From: an uncultured Paraprevotella sp.
GTDB lineage: Bacteria; Bacteroidota; Bacteroidia; Bacteroidales; Bacteroidaceae
Length of the DNA: 64,000 nucleotides
Direction of reading: 5' to 3'
Assembly: GCA_944321525.1 (NCBI GenBank)
Contig: CALULQ010000011.1
Location: 32,217 to 96,216 of the forward strand
Below, piece by piece: positions 63,674 through 64,000 of the stretch; position 1 is the stretch's first letter, and each line of letters opens with the position of its first letter. Under the pieces are notes generated by a model. It had not been told where the DNA came from and made no database searches. It saw nothing but the letters and a program-made list of their open reading frames with translations. A program made the translations under genes and the position numbers.

Positions 63674-63828
63674 CTGTACGAACAGGTGATAATAAGTCAA
63701 ATAAGCTAAGAAATAATAAAAATGTTAAATCCTCATCCTTTAGAATGTACAATTAAAGACAACGACCATATTCCTGACTTATTGCTTATAAAATATTGAG
63801 AACTAATTAGTTGTAAATACAAATTATG

Positions 63829-63923
63829 CACAGGCCTTACAAGTATTGAGATTCCCAATTCCGTTAAATATATCAGCTATGGAGCGTTTTATGAATGCAC
63901 CGGCCTTACAAGTGTCACTATAA
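63829..63923 (+). pseudogene. BspA-like LRR gene, middle fragment
   Basis: Translates as TGLTSIEIPNSVKYISYGAF, then YECTGLTSVTI, two LRR_5 repeats of the same type as those at 46636-47025, and in frame with them across the element. It is cut at 63924 by the second IS982-type end, so the 3' part lies outside the window. Confidence 0.8.
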
Positions 63924-64000
63924 ACGCGAGTTCGGGATAAGAAGAGTTGAGAAAAAGTTGGTAATCTCGCCGACATTTTGTATATTTATAGTTGAGAATC
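63924..64000 (+). mobile_element. Second IS982-family element, left end only
   Basis: Begins with ACGCGAGTTCGGGATAA, identical to the inverted repeat at 13613-14658, and continues similar to the transposase-promoter side of that IS over about 77 bases with several differences. The rest lies beyond the window. Confidence 0.88.

Larger units (their letters stand above)
47019..63828. mobile_element. Mobilizable element of about 16.8 kb inserted in a BspA-like gene
   Basis: The element starts right after codon TGT of the LRR gene and ends before its continuation; the overlap of the two borders is only ATG (47016-47018, 63826-63828). TGTATTT at 47017-47023 and AAATACA at 63815-63821 are inverted at the ends. 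It contains an HTH protein, tyrosine integrase, membrane protein, excisionase-like HTH, RecA-like ATPase, zinc-finger/DUF6371, relaxase, and a surface-signalling cargo of seven genes, plus a decayed segment at the right end. Confidence 0.8.

Overview
The window looks like a chromosome segment of a GC-rich gut Bacteroidales (Bacteroidota). Several things point there. Promoters carry the Bacteroidetes pattern TTTG, 19-20 bases, then TAnnTTTG (before the 4.3 kb gene, pyrE, the tRNA pair and, on the minus strand, the V-ATPase operon). The gene order pyrE / SRPBCC protein / argH, an archaeal-type V-ATPase operon with a DUF2764 gene, a hybrid two-component regulator next to glycoside hydrolases, an ECF sigma/FecR/TonB-receptor unit and a BspA-like leucine-rich protein all fit this group. 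The species cannot be named from sequence alone.

Layout. 1-4.0 kb is the AT-richer end of a surface-polysaccharide locus (two left-handed beta-helix acyltransferases, a GT2 switched off by a 10-G tract, a GT4 and a WecG/TagA-type enzyme). 4.3-8.5 kb holds a PD-(D/E)XK ATPase-like protein and an SF2 helicase with a WG-repeat-like C-terminus. 8.7-12.15 kb is core: pyrE, SRPBCC, argH, a lipoprotein, tRNA-Gly(GCC) and tRNA-Leu(UAA). 12.14-21.59 kb is an integrated element in the 3' end of tRNA-Leu, bounded by a 17-bp direct repeat, carrying a tyrosine integrase, ORF6N protein, HTH proteins, RecA-like ATPase, zinc-finger/DUF6371-type protein and RusA resolvase, but no relaxase; an IS982-family insertion has split one of its genes. 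21.9-30.3 kb is a small carbohydrate-use cluster (GH43-like, GH35-like, parallel beta-helix) with a hybrid two-component regulator that has an in-frame TAG right after its signal peptide. 30.4-34.0 kb is a tightly packed minus-strand run of eight genes with J-domain-like units. 34.4-41.9 kb is the V-ATPase operon. 42.1-44.6 kb has a DxD glycosyltransferase-like protein and a flippase. 44.6-45.7 kb is largely non-coding.

47.0-63.8 kb is a second, mobilizable element that has split a BspA-like LRR gene; joining the two flanks restores the reading frame. It carries its own integrase, HTH proteins, a RecA-like ATPase and zinc-finger/DUF6371 pair, a MobV-like relaxase, and a cargo of ECF sigma factor, FecR anti-sigma, TonB receptor with STN domain, DUF4249 lipoprotein, two outer-membrane barrels and a further lipoprotein. 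A second IS982-type end begins at 63,924 and runs off the window.

Most notable: (i) both elements place iteron-like repeats plus a large palindrome between the ATPase and the zinc-finger/DUF6371 gene, suggesting a shared replication module with different origin sequences; (ii) the 30.4-34.0 kb operon encodes three copies of one J-domain-like unit, one with an intact HPD and two degenerate; (iii) a palindromic intergenic repeat built on AAGTACTCGAGTACTT occurs four times in the native DNA and not in either element.
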